A DNA stretch of 64,000 nt, taken from assembly GCA_019429405.1 (NCBI GenBank), contig JAHYIZ010000008.1, forward strand, positions 19,328 to 83,327, in the 5' to 3' direction. The position numbers and the translations under genes were made by a program. Each line of letters begins with the position of its first letter. The first letter of the stretch is position 1. Under the pieces are notes generated by a model. That model had not been told where the DNA came from. It worked only from the letters and a program-made list of their open reading frames with translations, and searched no databases. Source of the stretch: Paracoccaceae bacterium. Its GTDB lineage: Bacteria > Pseudomonadota > Alphaproteobacteria > Rhodobacterales > Rhodobacteraceae. Shown in pieces: positions 34,453-43,480 of this stretch.

Positions 34453-35001
34453 TCAGAACGGGTCTTTCTTGCCCGGCCCCGGACCGCCGATCAGAATACT
34501 CGACCAGCAATCCATCAGCGTCGAAAGCGCGGCGGACGAGCCCGCGAGCGAAAAGCTGGCGATACGGCGGTCATCGGCGTTGGCAACCGCAACGGAGTTG
34601 CCACGCGCGAGGTCAACTAGAAACTCGTCCGCCGTGTCCTTGTCGTCAAGCGTCACCGAAATCGCCACGCCATCGGCATCGCCGCTGATGGTCCAGCGCT
34701 GGCGGTCAATGTAGACGATGAAATCGACCGAGCGCGGCGCAAGGTTCCAACTGTTGTCGAACACGAACAGGATGACCGCACCGTCATCATACGCGGTAAC
34801 CGAAAAGGCCTGGCCGCTATTGTTGCGGGTTTCGCCAGAACACCAAAGCTCGCCATCTTCGGTGTCATGCGTCAGCTCCACATACCATGCACCGCGCGTA
34901 AACAGGCGGGTGGTATCGTATTTCTCGGCCAGCGCCGGGGTGGCGCCGAGGCCAAGTGCCAGAAATATCGCCGCGATCCGCCGCATGGTCCGCCCCGTCA
35001 T
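34453..35001 (-). CDS. Exported hypothetical protein, weakly IalB-like
   Basis: A 182-residue secreted protein with signal peptide (MRRIAAIFLALGLGATPALA, cleavage near residue 25). The mature part is beta-rich (WYVELTHDTEDGELWCSG, WTISGDADGVAISVTLDD, ASFSLAGSSAAL) with two Cys that could pair (LWCSG and MDCWSS). The layout recalls invasion-associated locus B (IalB) proteins, but the match is weak and I do not assign the family. GGAAGG lies five bases before the ATG at 35001. It converges on the ABM gene, 7 bases apart, and is divergent from tctC. Confidence 0.65.
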   Translation of the reverse strand: MTGRTMRRIAAIFLALGLGATPALAEKYDTTRLFTRGAWYVELTHDTEDGELWCSGETRNNSGQAFSVTAYDDGAVILFVFDNSWNLAPRSVDFIVYIDRQRWTISGDADGVAISVTLDDKDTADEFLVDLARGNSVAVANADDRRIASFSLAGSSAALSTLMDCWSSILIGGPGPGKKDPF

Positions 35002-35252
35002 GAACGCCTTCCGGGTCGATATTACCGGGGCAGGGCGAAAAATCAACGGCACCGGGGAACGAAGGTAGCACGCCAATGGATGCCCCCTGGAGCGCGCGAA
35101 AACCGCCCTGAAGTGGAGCAGGAAATAACATCAGGTTTACGAAAAGGCATCTCTAAGCAATTGACGTTATGCCCCGCCGTCACCCAATCATGTGGCGTAT
35201 CGACATGGCCAGAGGACGCCATGACCGAACACCATGACCTTGGGAGGGTTCC

Positions 35253-36245
35253 ATGAAGACCAGAGTGCTCGGCGCCGTTGCGGCGCTGTTGATGGCGGCT
35301 GCGCCCGCGATTGCCGAATACCCCGAAAAAGCGATTCAGGGCATCATCCAATGGGGTGCTGGCGGGTCAACCGACGTGGTCATGCGCTCCATCACGCCGC
35401 ATGCCGAAAAGCTGCTCGGCGGCTCGGTGGTGATGCAGAACATGACCGGCGGGGTGGGCGCGATTGCGCTGAAATATGTCGGCGCGCAGGCGGCCGATGG
35501 CTACACGCTGCTGATGGGCGCCGAAAACCCGCAGCTTTACAAGGTGATGGGCCTTGGCGACAGCGACTATAGCGACTTCATCCCGATCAATCTCATCGCC
35601 CGTGGCGTGCCCTTGCTGGTGGCGCGCCCCGATGCGCCTTACAACAGCTTCGCCGAGCTGGTGGCCTATGTCACCGCGCACCCGAACGAGGTGAAGTTTG
35701 GTTCAACCGGCCCCGGCGGTCTGCCCTCGGTCATCACCGCGATGCTGACGTCAGAAGTCGCGCTGCCGGTCATTGCGGTGCCCTATGATGGCGACGGCCC
35801 GGCGCTGACCGCGCTGCAAGGCGGCGCCATCGACGTGATGCCCGCGGTGCTTGGCCTCGCGATCGAAGGCATCCGTGCGGGCCGCCTGAAAGCGATTGCG
35901 CTGGTCGATACCACGCCCAACGCGGCTCTGCCCGGCCTCGCGCCGATCGCCGAGGCCTACCCCGCCTATGCCAAATACCTGCCCTGGGGCCCGTTCTTCG
36001 GCGTTTTCGTGAAAAACGGCACGCCTGACGCGGTGGTGGCCAAGCTGCAGGCGGCGTTTGGCGAGGCGACGCAGAACCCCGAGTTCATGGCGATGATCGA
36101 GGGCCGCGGCTTCTCGATGTTGAACCTTTCGGGCGACGATGCGCGCGCCTTCCTGACCAACTGGCAAAAGACCACCGCATGGCTGGTGTTTGATGCCGGC
36201 GCGGCCAAGTTCTCGCCGGCTGACTTCGGCATCGAACGGCCGTAA
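35253..36245 (+). CDS. tctC: Tripartite tricarboxylate transporter substrate-binding protein (TctC/Bug family)
   Basis: A 330-residue exported binding protein with signal peptide MKTRVLGAVAALLMAAAPAIA. Bug-family blocks follow: YPEKAIQGIIQWGAGGSTDV, VVMQNMTGGVGAIALKYVG and VKFGSTGPGGLPSVITAM. GGGAGGG lies six bases before the ATG. TTGACG at 35161-35166 may be a -35 element, though its -10 is poor. The ligand is unknown; the quinate/shikimate-type enzymes downstream suggest an alicyclic or aromatic acid. Confidence 0.92.
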   Translation: MKTRVLGAVAALLMAAAPAIAEYPEKAIQGIIQWGAGGSTDVVMRSITPHAEKLLGGSVVMQNMTGGVGAIALKYVGAQAADGYTLLMGAENPQLYKVMGLGDSDYSDFIPINLIARGVPLLVARPDAPYNSFAELVAYVTAHPNEVKFGSTGPGGLPSVITAMLTSEVALPVIAVPYDGDGPALTALQGGAIDVMPAVLGLAIEGIRAGRLKAIALVDTTPNAALPGLAPIAEAYPAYAKYLPWGPFFGVFVKNGTPDAVVAKLQAAFGEATQNPEFMAMIEGRGFSMLNLSGDDARAFLTNWQKTTAWLVFDAGAAKFSPADFGIERP

Positions 36246-36319
36246 GCTCGTGCCAATGCCAATGCGCCGCCCTGTAGCTCTGGCCGCGGGGCGGCGTTTC
36301 TCTGGGAGGGGACGCACCC

Positions 36320-36835
36320 ATGCACGACAAAACCCGCAGACTGCCCGGCGAGGCCGCGTTTTCGCTGGCGCTTGTGGTTCTGAGCCTCTGGCTGACGACC
36401 GTTGCCTTCGAAATATCGGGCTTTGAGGCGCTGAGCGCGCCCGGATCCTTCCCGATGGCGGTAACCGCCGTGATGGTCATCACCTCGGGGCTGATCTTCT
36501 GGCGCACGGCGCGCCTGCCCGCGGCCGGGCATATCCGCGACTGGCGCGAGATCCTGCCGCTGCGCGTGGTCGGCATGACCGTGATGATCGGGCTTTATGC
36601 GGCGGCATTGCAGCCCGTGGGCTTTGTGCCGACCTCGTTCTTATTCCTGACCGTCTCGATCTGGATGTTGGGCCGCACCTCGCCCTTCTATGCGCTCGGC
36701 ATTTCGGCGCTTTCGGTGGCGGGCATCTACATCGTGTTCCGGCTAATCTTCACGGTGCTGATGCCCGAAGGCGTCGTGCCCGAACGCGAGATCATCGCTT
36801 GGGTGCAAAGCCTGTTCGCGGGGGCGCCGAAATGA
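36320..36835 (+). CDS. tctB: Tripartite tricarboxylate transporter small permease (TctB family)
   Basis: A 171-residue membrane protein with about four helices (AAFSLALVVLSLWLTTVAF, FPMAVTAVMVITSGLIFW, VVGMTVMIGLYAAALQPVGF, LGISALSVAGIYIVFRLIF), the TctB arrangement. GGGAGGGG precedes the ATG by nine bases. It overlaps the tctA start by four bases (ATGA). It forms the membrane part of the transporter with TctA. Confidence 0.88.
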   Translation: MHDKTRRLPGEAAFSLALVVLSLWLTTVAFEISGFEALSAPGSFPMAVTAVMVITSGLIFWRTARLPAAGHIRDWREILPLRVVGMTVMIGLYAAALQPVGFVPTSFLFLTVSIWMLGRTSPFYALGISALSVAGIYIVFRLIFTVLMPEGVVPEREIIAWVQSLFAGAPK

Positions 36836-38340
36836 TGGAGTCGCTGCAATACTTCCTGATCTCGTGGCTCGACCCGCAGCTGCTGGGGCTGATCGCGCTT
36901 GGCACGTTTGCGGGCATCTACGTCGGCGCCATCCCCGGCCTTTCGGTCACCATGGCAGCGTCGATCCTGATTTCGTTCACCTTCACATGGGATATCTACC
37001 CGGCGCTGAGCCTGATCGTGGGCATCTACATGGGGGGCGTCTACGGCGGCTCGCGCACCGCGATCTTGCTGAACATCCCCGGCGCACCTTCCGCCATCGC
37101 CACCGCGCTTGACGGCTACCCCTTGGCGCAAAAAGGCGAGGCGGGCGAGGCGATTGGCCTTTCTACGGTGATGAGCTTTTTCGGCGGCGCCGTCGGCATT
37201 GCGGTGCTGGCCATCGCGGCACCCACCGTTTCGGAATTCGCGCTGCGCTTTCAGCCGCGCGATTACATGCTGCTGGCGATCCTTGGTATTTTGCTGGTGG
37301 GTTCACTTTCGGGCGAAAGCCTGATGAAGGGCGTGTTCGCGGGGGCGCTGGGGCTGCTGATTGGCGCGGTGGGGCTTGACCCGCTGACCGCGCAGGAACG
37401 GTTCACCTTCGGCATCATCGACCTTTGGGGCGGTATCAGCTTCATCGCGGTGATGATCGGCCTCTTTGGCATCTCGGAAGCGCTGATGCAGCTGCACCAT
37501 ATCGACAAGCTGGCGATCAAGCAGGCCATCAGCCGCATCATCCCTTCGTGGCGGGCGGTGCGCAAGTTCCTGCCGCTCAGCCTGCAAACCTCGGCCATCG
37601 GGGTCTTCATCGGCGCGCTGCCCGGCACCGGCGGCGATATCGCGGCGCTCATGGCCTATGACCACGCCAAGCGCGTGACCAAGGACCCCGAGGTGCCCTT
37701 TGGCCATGGCGCGCGCGAGGGTCTGGTGGCGCCCGAAGCCGCCAACAACGCGGCCGTTGGCGGCGCCTTCATTCCGATGATCACGCTCGGCATTCCGGGC
37801 GATGCGGTGACCGCGATCATCATTGGCGCCATGTTCATCCACGGCCTCAACCCCGGCCCGATGCTGATGATCGACCGGCCGGAAATGTTCTGGTTCATCG
37901 TCGGCGCGCTGGTGGCGGCCAATGTGTTCATGTTGATCTTCGGCCTCACCGGCATCCGGCTGTTCGTGAAAATCGTCGAGCTGCCGCGCCCGGTGCTGAT
38001 TCCGCTGATACTCCTCCTCAGCATCGTTGGCGCCTATGCGGTGTCCAACAGGCTGATGGATGTCTACTGGGCGCTTGGCTTCGGGGTGTTCGGCTATTTC
38101 CTGAAGCTTTACGGCTATCAGGTCGGCCCGGTGATTCTGGGTGTGATCCTGAGCCGTCTGATAGATGAAAACTGGCGCCGCGCGATCATTTCCGACCGCG
38201 AAGACCTTGGCGGGTTGCTTTGGGGCACGCTCAGCTCACCGCTGTCGGCGGTGCTGTTGGCCTCGGTGATTCTGATCTTCGTGTCGCAAACGCCGCTTTG
38301 GGGCATGGCCGGGCGCGGCTGGCGCAGGCTTAGGGGGTGA
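36832..38340 (+). CDS. tctA: Tripartite tricarboxylate transporter large permease (TctA family)
   Basis: A 502-residue permease with about twelve hydrophobic segments. TctA signatures are AIPGLSVTMAASILISFTF, GIYMGGVYGGSRTAILLNIP (GxxxGGxxS type), IGALPGTGGDIAALMAYDHAK and GEAANNAAVGGAFIPMITLGIPGDAV-like sequence. Its first two codons are both ATG; the first overlaps the tctB stop. The dehydrogenase gene starts two bases after its stop, which ties transport to that enzyme. Confidence 0.94.
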   Translation: MMESLQYFLISWLDPQLLGLIALGTFAGIYVGAIPGLSVTMAASILISFTFTWDIYPALSLIVGIYMGGVYGGSRTAILLNIPGAPSAIATALDGYPLAQKGEAGEAIGLSTVMSFFGGAVGIAVLAIAAPTVSEFALRFQPRDYMLLAILGILLVGSLSGESLMKGVFAGALGLLIGAVGLDPLTAQERFTFGIIDLWGGISFIAVMIGLFGISEALMQLHHIDKLAIKQAISRIIPSWRAVRKFLPLSLQTSAIGVFIGALPGTGGDIAALMAYDHAKRVTKDPEVPFGHGAREGLVAPEAANNAAVGGAFIPMITLGIPGDAVTAIIIGAMFIHGLNPGPMLMIDRPEMFWFIVGALVAANVFMLIFGLTGIRLFVKIVELPRPVLIPLILLLSIVGAYAVSNRLMDVYWALGFGVFGYFLKLYGYQVGPVILGVILSRLIDENWRRAIISDREDLGGLLWGTLSSPLSAVLLASVILIFVSQTPLWGMAGRGWRRLRG

Positions 38341-38342
38341 AA

Positions 38343-39188
38343 ATGACAACGCAGAAGACCGATCTGCAACTGGGGCTGATCGGCGACAATATCGCGCGCT
38401 CGCGCTCGCCGTTGCTGCACCGGCTGGCAGGGGCGCAAAACGGGCTGGCGGTGGATTACGCGCGCCTGGTGCCGCGCGATCTTGGGCGCAGCTTTGACGC
38501 GGTCTTTGCCGATTGCGCCAAGGGCGGCTTTCGCGGCATCAACATAACCTACCCCTACAAGGAACGGGTGACAGCGCATCTTGGTATCGACGACCCGCTG
38601 GTGCGGGCAATCGGCGCGGTCAACACCGTGCTGTTCACGCCCGAAGGGCCGAAGGGCTTTAACACCGACTATTCCGGCTTTATCGCCGCCTATCGCGGGT
38701 TGCGTGGTGACGCCAGCCCCGGCACGGTCTGCATGGTTGGCACTGGCGGCGTGGGGCGCGCCATCGCCTTTGGGCTGGTGGCACTCAAGGCCCCTGCCCT
38801 GCATCTGGTCGATCAGGACCGCGCCAAGGCCGAGGCGCTGGCCGAGGCGCTGCGCGCGGCGGCACCGGGCATGGCGGTGCGGGTGTTCGCAGAGGTGGCC
38901 GAGGCCGCGCAGGGCGTGCAAGGCCTGATCAACTCCACCCCCATCGGCATGGTCGGCTACACGGGTTCGGTATTTCCGCCAGCGGTCCTGCCCGGTGCCG
39001 AATGGGTGTTCGATGCCGTTTATACCCCGGTCGATACCCAGTTTCTGCGCGATGCCGAAGCGGCGGGACTGGCGGTGGTTTCGGGTTATGAGCTCTTTTT
39101 CTGGCAGGGCGTACATGCGTGGGAAATCTTTGCGGGGCTGCCGCTCGACCACGCAGCGCTGCGCGCGGCGTTGCTGGCCGAGGGGTAA
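38343..39188 (+). CDS. Quinate/shikimate dehydrogenase-like protein (AroE superfamily)
   Basis: A 281-residue member of the shikimate/quinate dehydrogenase family. The substrate domain has SRSPLLHR, NITYPYKERV (catalytic Lys73) and GFNTDYSGF (catalytic Asp109). The nucleotide domain has VGTGGVGRA (133-140), and the C-terminus has SGYELFFWQGVHAW. After the second Rossmann strand the sequence is VDQDRAKAEAL: an Asp there usually favours NAD+, as in catabolic quinate/shikimate dehydrogenases rather than NADP+-using AroE. The pattern resembles the Corynebacterium quinate/shikimate enzyme. The ATG at 38343 follows AGGGGGTGA, which overlaps the tctA stop. The context with tctCBA and the QuiC-like gene supports a catabolic role. 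Confidence 0.85.
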   Translation: MTTQKTDLQLGLIGDNIARSRSPLLHRLAGAQNGLAVDYARLVPRDLGRSFDAVFADCAKGGFRGINITYPYKERVTAHLGIDDPLVRAIGAVNTVLFTPEGPKGFNTDYSGFIAAYRGLRGDASPGTVCMVGTGGVGRAIAFGLVALKAPALHLVDQDRAKAEALAEALRAAAPGMAVRVFAEVAEAAQGVQGLINSTPIGMVGYTGSVFPPAVLPGAEWVFDAVYTPVDTQFLRDAEAAGLAVVSGYELFFWQGVHAWEIFAGLPLDHAALRAALLAEG

Positions 39189-39238
39189 GATTTCTTGCCC
39201 GGATTGCCTAGTGACAAATCGGACAAAAAGGCAGCCCC

Positions 39239-40147
39239 CTACCCTCGCCCGCGCGCCGCCACCGCCGCGCGCATTTCCAGCTTCAAAAGCTCAATCAACT
39301 CATCGGCAAAGATAGACCGCGAGATCTCGGCGTTGACCACGCCATAGGTCTTGAACGACGTCGGCTCGACAATCGGGCGCACCACCACGCCGGGAGTTTC
39401 TTCCGTCGCCATCGAAAACTCGTCAAGCACCGCCACCCCAAGGTTCGCCGCCACAAGCGCGTTCACCGTCTGCGCAAACCGCGCCTGAATCGCCAGATCA
39501 AACGGCAGGCCATGCTCGACAAAGGGTGTGGCAAGGATCTTGCCGTAGGGGTCGGCGGGGTCGATGCCGATCAAGGGCTCGGCGGCAAGGTCTGCCAGCG
39601 AGATCTCGGGCTGCGCGGCCAGCGGGTGCCCCGCCGGCACCACCGCCACCAGCCGCCCCGAGGCCAAGAGATGCGAAACCAGGCCGGGGTGGTCGATCTT
39701 GTAGCTCATCGCCACCAGCTCGCCCTTTTTCAAGAGCAGGTAATCCACCGTCTCTTCAATCTTCAGAATGTTGATGTTCATGCGCAGCGCGGGAAATTTC
39801 AGCCGCAACCTTTTGACCGCGCGCGGCAGGATGTGCTGCGAAATCGAGGGCGCCGAGGCGAAGGAAAACACGCCCCCGGCCCCCTGCTTCAGGGCATCAA
39901 TCGAAAATTGCAGGTTCTCGACCTTGGCGAAGACCTCGTTGATCTGCGCAAAAATCCCGTGCGCCTCGGTGGTGGGCACAAAGCGGCCGTGGTTGCGGCT
40001 GAACAGGCGCAGGCCCAGTTGCCCCTCGGTGTGCTTCATCACCCGGCTGATGCCCGGCGCCGAAACCCCCAGCAAATCCGCCGCCCCCTTTACCGTGCCC
40101 GCCAGCATGATGGCGCGGATCACCTCGATCTGTCTGAGTGTCAGCAT
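39239..40147 (-). CDS. LysR-family transcriptional regulator
   Basis: A 302-residue regulator. The N-terminal winged helix-turn-helix reads LRQIEVIRAIMLAGTVKGAA, DLLGVSAPGISRVMKHTEGQ (residues about 3-60). The effector-binding domain shows FSFASAPSISQHILPRAVKR and VAVLDEFSMATEE. It is divergent from the HMG-CoA-lyase-like gene and converges on the dehydrogenase gene. By the usual LysR arrangement it should control the divergent 40.3-45.3 kb operon and perhaps the tct genes. The start at 40147 gives the family N-terminus; the frame runs further upstream without homology. Confidence 0.93.
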   Translation of the reverse strand: MLTLRQIEVIRAIMLAGTVKGAADLLGVSAPGISRVMKHTEGQLGLRLFSRNHGRFVPTTEAHGIFAQINEVFAKVENLQFSIDALKQGAGGVFSFASAPSISQHILPRAVKRLRLKFPALRMNINILKIEETVDYLLLKKGELVAMSYKIDHPGLVSHLLASGRLVAVVPAGHPLAAQPEISLADLAAEPLIGIDPADPYGKILATPFVEHGLPFDLAIQARFAQTVNALVAANLGVAVLDEFSMATEETPGVVVRPIVEPTSFKTYGVVNAEISRSIFADELIELLKLEMRAAVAARGRG

Positions 40148-40167
40148 GGCTCCCCCCACCAAAAAAT

Positions 40168-40211
40168 TAACATCGCGTATCCCGTAATGTCCATGACGAT
40201 ATTTGATGTTA
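40168..40211. promoter_or_regulatory. Candidate LysR operator in the divergent promoter
   Basis: A perfect 7-bp inverted repeat, TAACATC (40168-40174) and GATGTTA (40205-40211), with a 30-base gap, lies between the lysR start (40147) and the divergent operon (40277). The region is AT-rich for this genome. The wide spacing suggests two half-sites bound by a LysR tetramer. Confidence 0.4.
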
Positions 40212-40276
40212 CGCCAACCCCCACCTAACTTTACCCCGAGGGTCTGGCCTTTCCGCAAAGGCCGGACGGGGAGCAC

Positions 40277-41191
40277 ATGATGTATCACTTCGCTGGCAAT
40301 GTCCTGATCGAGGATGAATTTCTGCGCGACGGCCTGCAAAACGAGGCGCGCGGCTTTTCGGTGGCCGAAAAGCTGCATTTCCTCGCGGGGCTAGAGGCTG
40401 CCGGGGTCAGGCGCATTCAGGTCGGGTCCTTCGTGCACCCCAAATGGGTGCCGCAGATGGCCAATACCGATGAGGTTTTCGCCAGCCTGACGCCCAAACC
40501 CGGCGTCACCTATACCGCGCTCATCCTCAACATGGCGGGGCTGGATCGTGCCCTTGTCGCAGGCGTCAAACACCTTTCGATCTCAGTTTCGGCCTCCGAA
40601 ACCCACAGCCGCAAGAACCTCAACAAATCGGTCGATGAGGCGCGCGCGCAAATCGCTTCGATCCTCGAACGCGCACTGGCCGAAGGCATCGCGGTGCGCG
40701 CGGGCATTCAGTCGGCGCTCGGCTGCGGCTTTGAGGGCCAGATCGACCCGGCGCGCGCGCTCGAAATCGCGCGCAGCTATGGCGAGATCGGCGTGCACGA
40801 GGTCAACATTGCCGACACGGCGGGCCTCGCCAACCCGGTGCAGGTTTACGACCTTTGTGCCCGCGTGCGCGAGGTGCTGCCTGCTGCAACCGCGCTCAGC
40901 CTGCATCTGCACGACACGCGCGGCCTTGGCATGGCCAACATGGTGGCGGGGCTTGAGGCCGGTGTGCGCATTTTCGATGCGGCCCTTGGCGGCCTCGGCG
41001 GCTGCCCCTTCATCCCCAAGGCCACCGGCAACATCGCCACCGAAGACGCCGCCTTCGCGCTGGCCGAAATGGGGCTGACCACAGGCATTGACCACCGCGC
41101 GCTCGGCGCGCTGACGCGCGAAGCCGAAATCACGCTGGGCCGCACACTGCCCGGCCGTATGGCGCATATCGACACGGGAGAGACCGCATGA
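40277..41191 (+). CDS. HMG-CoA lyase-like aldolase (HMGL/DRE-TIM family)
   Basis: A 304-residue DRE-TIM metallolyase. It has IEDEFLRDGLQNE (Arg17-Asp18, the catalytic and metal site), the metal-binding HLHDTRGLGMAN, and a late GGLGGCPFIPKATGNIATED, the block that carries the catalytic Cys in HMG-CoA lyases. The family cleaves 3-hydroxy-3-methyl-acyl-CoA or similar branched substrates to acetyl-CoA or pyruvate plus a keto product. The first residues (MMYHFAGNVLI) are unlike leucine-pathway lyases, so the substrate may differ. It is the first gene of a four-gene operon and overlaps the next by four bases (ATGA). Confidence 0.85.
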   Translation: MMYHFAGNVLIEDEFLRDGLQNEARGFSVAEKLHFLAGLEAAGVRRIQVGSFVHPKWVPQMANTDEVFASLTPKPGVTYTALILNMAGLDRALVAGVKHLSISVSASETHSRKNLNKSVDEARAQIASILERALAEGIAVRAGIQSALGCGFEGQIDPARALEIARSYGEIGVHEVNIADTAGLANPVQVYDLCARVREVLPAATALSLHLHDTRGLGMANMVAGLEAGVRIFDAALGGLGGCPFIPKATGNIATEDAAFALAEMGLTTGIDHRALGALTREAEITLGRTLPGRMAHIDTGETA

Positions 41192-42039
41192 CCCGGCCCA
41201 TTTCGCTTGCCTACCTGACAGTGCCCGGCCTGACCCCGGTCGAGCAGACCCATGTCGCCGCTGAGGCGGGGTACGACTATGTCAGCTTCCGGCTGATCAA
41301 CCTCGGGGTGCCGGGCGAGCCTTCGGGCGACATGACCAGCCCGATGATGCTGCGCCGCACCCGCGCAGCACTTGCCGACACCGGGCTGAAGCTGCACGAC
41401 ATCGAACTGGCGCGCATTTTGCGCGAGGTTGACCCGCAAACCTTTCTGCCCGCCTTCGAGGCCGGGGCCGAACTCGGCGCGCGCCACGTCATCGCCTCGG
41501 CATGGACCAATGTGCGCAACGACCGCGATTTCATCGTGGAAAGGTTCAGCGAAATCTGCGACCTCGCGGCCCCCTTCGGGCTGACCGTCAATCTCGAATT
41601 TCCGGCCTTCTCGCGCCTTGCCTGCCTTGGCGACGCGGTTGAGGTACTCGATGCCGCCAGCCGCCCCAATGCGGGGCTCTTGATCGACACGCTTTACTGG
41701 CATTTCACCCGCGCCCGTATTGCAGATTTGCGCACGGTGCGCCGTGACTGGGTCAACTTCCTGCATATCTGCGATGCCCCCGCCGAAATTCCCACCACCC
41801 GCGAAGACATGCTGACCATCGCCCGCGAGGCCCGGCTTTACCCCGGCGAGGGCGCAATCGACTTTGCAGCACTTGTGGCGGCGCTGCCGCAGGTGCCGCT
41901 TTCGATCGAACTGCCCAACGCGCGCCGCAGCGCGGAACTTGGCCACCTCGGCCACGCCCGACGCTGCCTTGAAGCGGCACATAAAGTGTTTGATCGGCAG
42001 GGCCACGCGCCCGTGCCACGCACCGGAACCGCTGGCTAG
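41188..42039 (+). CDS. Sugar phosphate isomerase/epimerase-type TIM-barrel protein
   Basis: A 283-residue xylose-isomerase-like TIM barrel (AP endonuclease family 2 fold): EAGYDYVSFRLINLG, KLHDIELARILREVD, GARHVIASAWTNVRND, LTVNLEFPAFSRL (metal-ligand Glu), LIDTLYWHFTR and FLHICDAPAEIP. The family covers isomerases, epimerases, inosose dehydratase and 3-dehydroshikimate dehydratase. It overlaps the lyase-like gene, so it should act in the same pathway, but the reaction is unknown. It is distinct from the N-terminal barrel of the QuiC-like protein further on. Confidence 0.82.
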   Translation: MTRPISLAYLTVPGLTPVEQTHVAAEAGYDYVSFRLINLGVPGEPSGDMTSPMMLRRTRAALADTGLKLHDIELARILREVDPQTFLPAFEAGAELGARHVIASAWTNVRNDRDFIVERFSEICDLAAPFGLTVNLEFPAFSRLACLGDAVEVLDAASRPNAGLLIDTLYWHFTRARIADLRTVRRDWVNFLHICDAPAEIPTTREDMLTIAREARLYPGEGAIDFAALVAALPQVPLSIELPNARRSAELGHLGHARRCLEAAHKVFDRQGHAPVPRTGTAG

Positions 42040-42073
42040 GCCAGCCCCTGAACCCGATTGAGGAGAGCCCGAC

Positions 42074-43480
42074 ATGGCAAAAGACCTATCCCCCGCCGAC
42101 GTCCAGCAAGTTGCAGACATGGTGGCCCGCGCCCGCGCGGCAATGGACGAGATCAAGGATTACGATCAGGCGCAGGTTGACCGGCTGGCGCAGGCGCTCG
42201 GCTGGGCCTGCGGCAACGAGAAAACCTTTGTGCGCATCGCCCAGATGGGGGTCGATGAAAGTGGCATCGGCGACCGCGAAGGCCGCGCGGGCAAGCGCTT
42301 CAAGATCCTCGGCGTTTTGCGTGATGCGCTGCGCGGCAAATCGGTCGGCGTGATCGAGGTCGATGCGGCCAAGGGCATCACCAAGATCGCCAAGCCCGCA
42401 GGCGTCATCGCCAGCCTCATTCCCACCACCAACCCCGAACTGACCCCCCCGGTCACCGGCATCTATGCGATCAAATGCAAGGATGCGGTGATCTTTTCGC
42501 CGCACCCGCGCGCCAAGGCCACCACGTTTGAAATGGTCCGCGTGATGCGCGAGACGCTGAAAAAACTCGGCGCCCCGGCAGACCTGTTCCAATGTGTCGC
42601 AAACCCCTCGATTCCGCTGACGGGCGAGTTGATGGCACAGGCCGACCTGACACTGGCCACCGGCGGCAAACCGATGGTCAAGGCCGCCTATTCCAGCGGC
42701 AAGCCCGCCTATGGCGTCGGCGCGGGCAACTCGTCCATCGTGATCGACGAGACCGCCAACATCAAGGAAGCCGCCAACTTCAGCCGCGTTTCGAAAACCT
42801 CCGACTTCGGCTCGGGCTGCTCGGCTGATGGCAACCTCTTGATCGACGCCCGTGTTTACGACGCGATGCGCGCGGCGCTGGTGGCAGAAGGCGGGCATCT
42901 CTGCACCCCGGCCGAAAAGGCGCTGCTCGAAAAGGCGATGTGGGATGAAAAAGGCGCCCGCACCATCGCCACCGTCGCCGTATCGGCACAAACCATCGCC
43001 GGTATCGCGGGTTTCAAGATCGCGGATGACCGCAAGTTCATCATGGTCGAGCAAGACGAGATCGGCGAACAGCACAAGTTTTCATCCGAAAAGCTTTGCG
43101 TCGTCATGGCCTTGTACAAATACCACGGGTTTGACGAGGTGCTGCAAAAGGTGCAGCAGATTTACGAGGTCGGCGGCAAGGGCCATAGCTGCGGCATCTA
43201 TTCGTTCGATGATGACCACATCGCCCGGCTTGCCGCCGTGGCGCCGGTTTCGCGCATGATGGTGCGCCAGCCGCAATCGAAGGCCAACGCGGGGTCGTTC
43301 ACCAACGGCATGCCGATGACGTCAAGCCTCGGCTGCGGCATCTGGGGCGGCAACATCACCAACGAGAACGTCAGCCTCAAGCATTACATGAACGTCACCT
43401 GGGTTTCGCGCCCGATCGCCGAAGACCGGCCCTCGGACGCCGAGCTGTTCGGCGAGTTCTACAACACCGAGGTCATGTGA
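42074..43480 (+). CDS. Acylating (CoA-dependent) aldehyde dehydrogenase, sulfoacetaldehyde/acetaldehyde dehydrogenase-like
   Basis: A 468-residue member of the short acylating aldehyde dehydrogenase branch (EutE, MhpF-like, SauS). Markers are AGVIASLIPTTNPELTP, VIFSPHPRAKATT, the glycine turn VGAGNSSIVIDETA and a catalytic Cys near residue 249 (SDFGSGCSADG). The family turns an aldehyde plus CoA and NAD(P)+ into an acyl-CoA. The sequence looks closest to sulfoacetaldehyde dehydrogenase (acylating), but no other taurine- or sulfonate-pathway gene is present, so I do not name it so. A ThDP enzyme follows immediately and could supply the aldehyde. Confidence 0.83.
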   Translation: MAKDLSPADVQQVADMVARARAAMDEIKDYDQAQVDRLAQALGWACGNEKTFVRIAQMGVDESGIGDREGRAGKRFKILGVLRDALRGKSVGVIEVDAAKGITKIAKPAGVIASLIPTTNPELTPPVTGIYAIKCKDAVIFSPHPRAKATTFEMVRVMRETLKKLGAPADLFQCVANPSIPLTGELMAQADLTLATGGKPMVKAAYSSGKPAYGVGAGNSSIVIDETANIKEAANFSRVSKTSDFGSGCSADGNLLIDARVYDAMRAALVAEGGHLCTPAEKALLEKAMWDEKGARTIATVAVSAQTIAGIAGFKIADDRKFIMVEQDEIGEQHKFSSEKLCVVMALYKYHGFDEVLQKVQQIYEVGGKGHSCGIYSFDDDHIARLAAVAPVSRMMVRQPQSKANAGSFTNGMPMTSSLGCGIWGGNITNENVSLKHYMNVTWVSRPIAEDRPSDAELFGEFYNTEVM

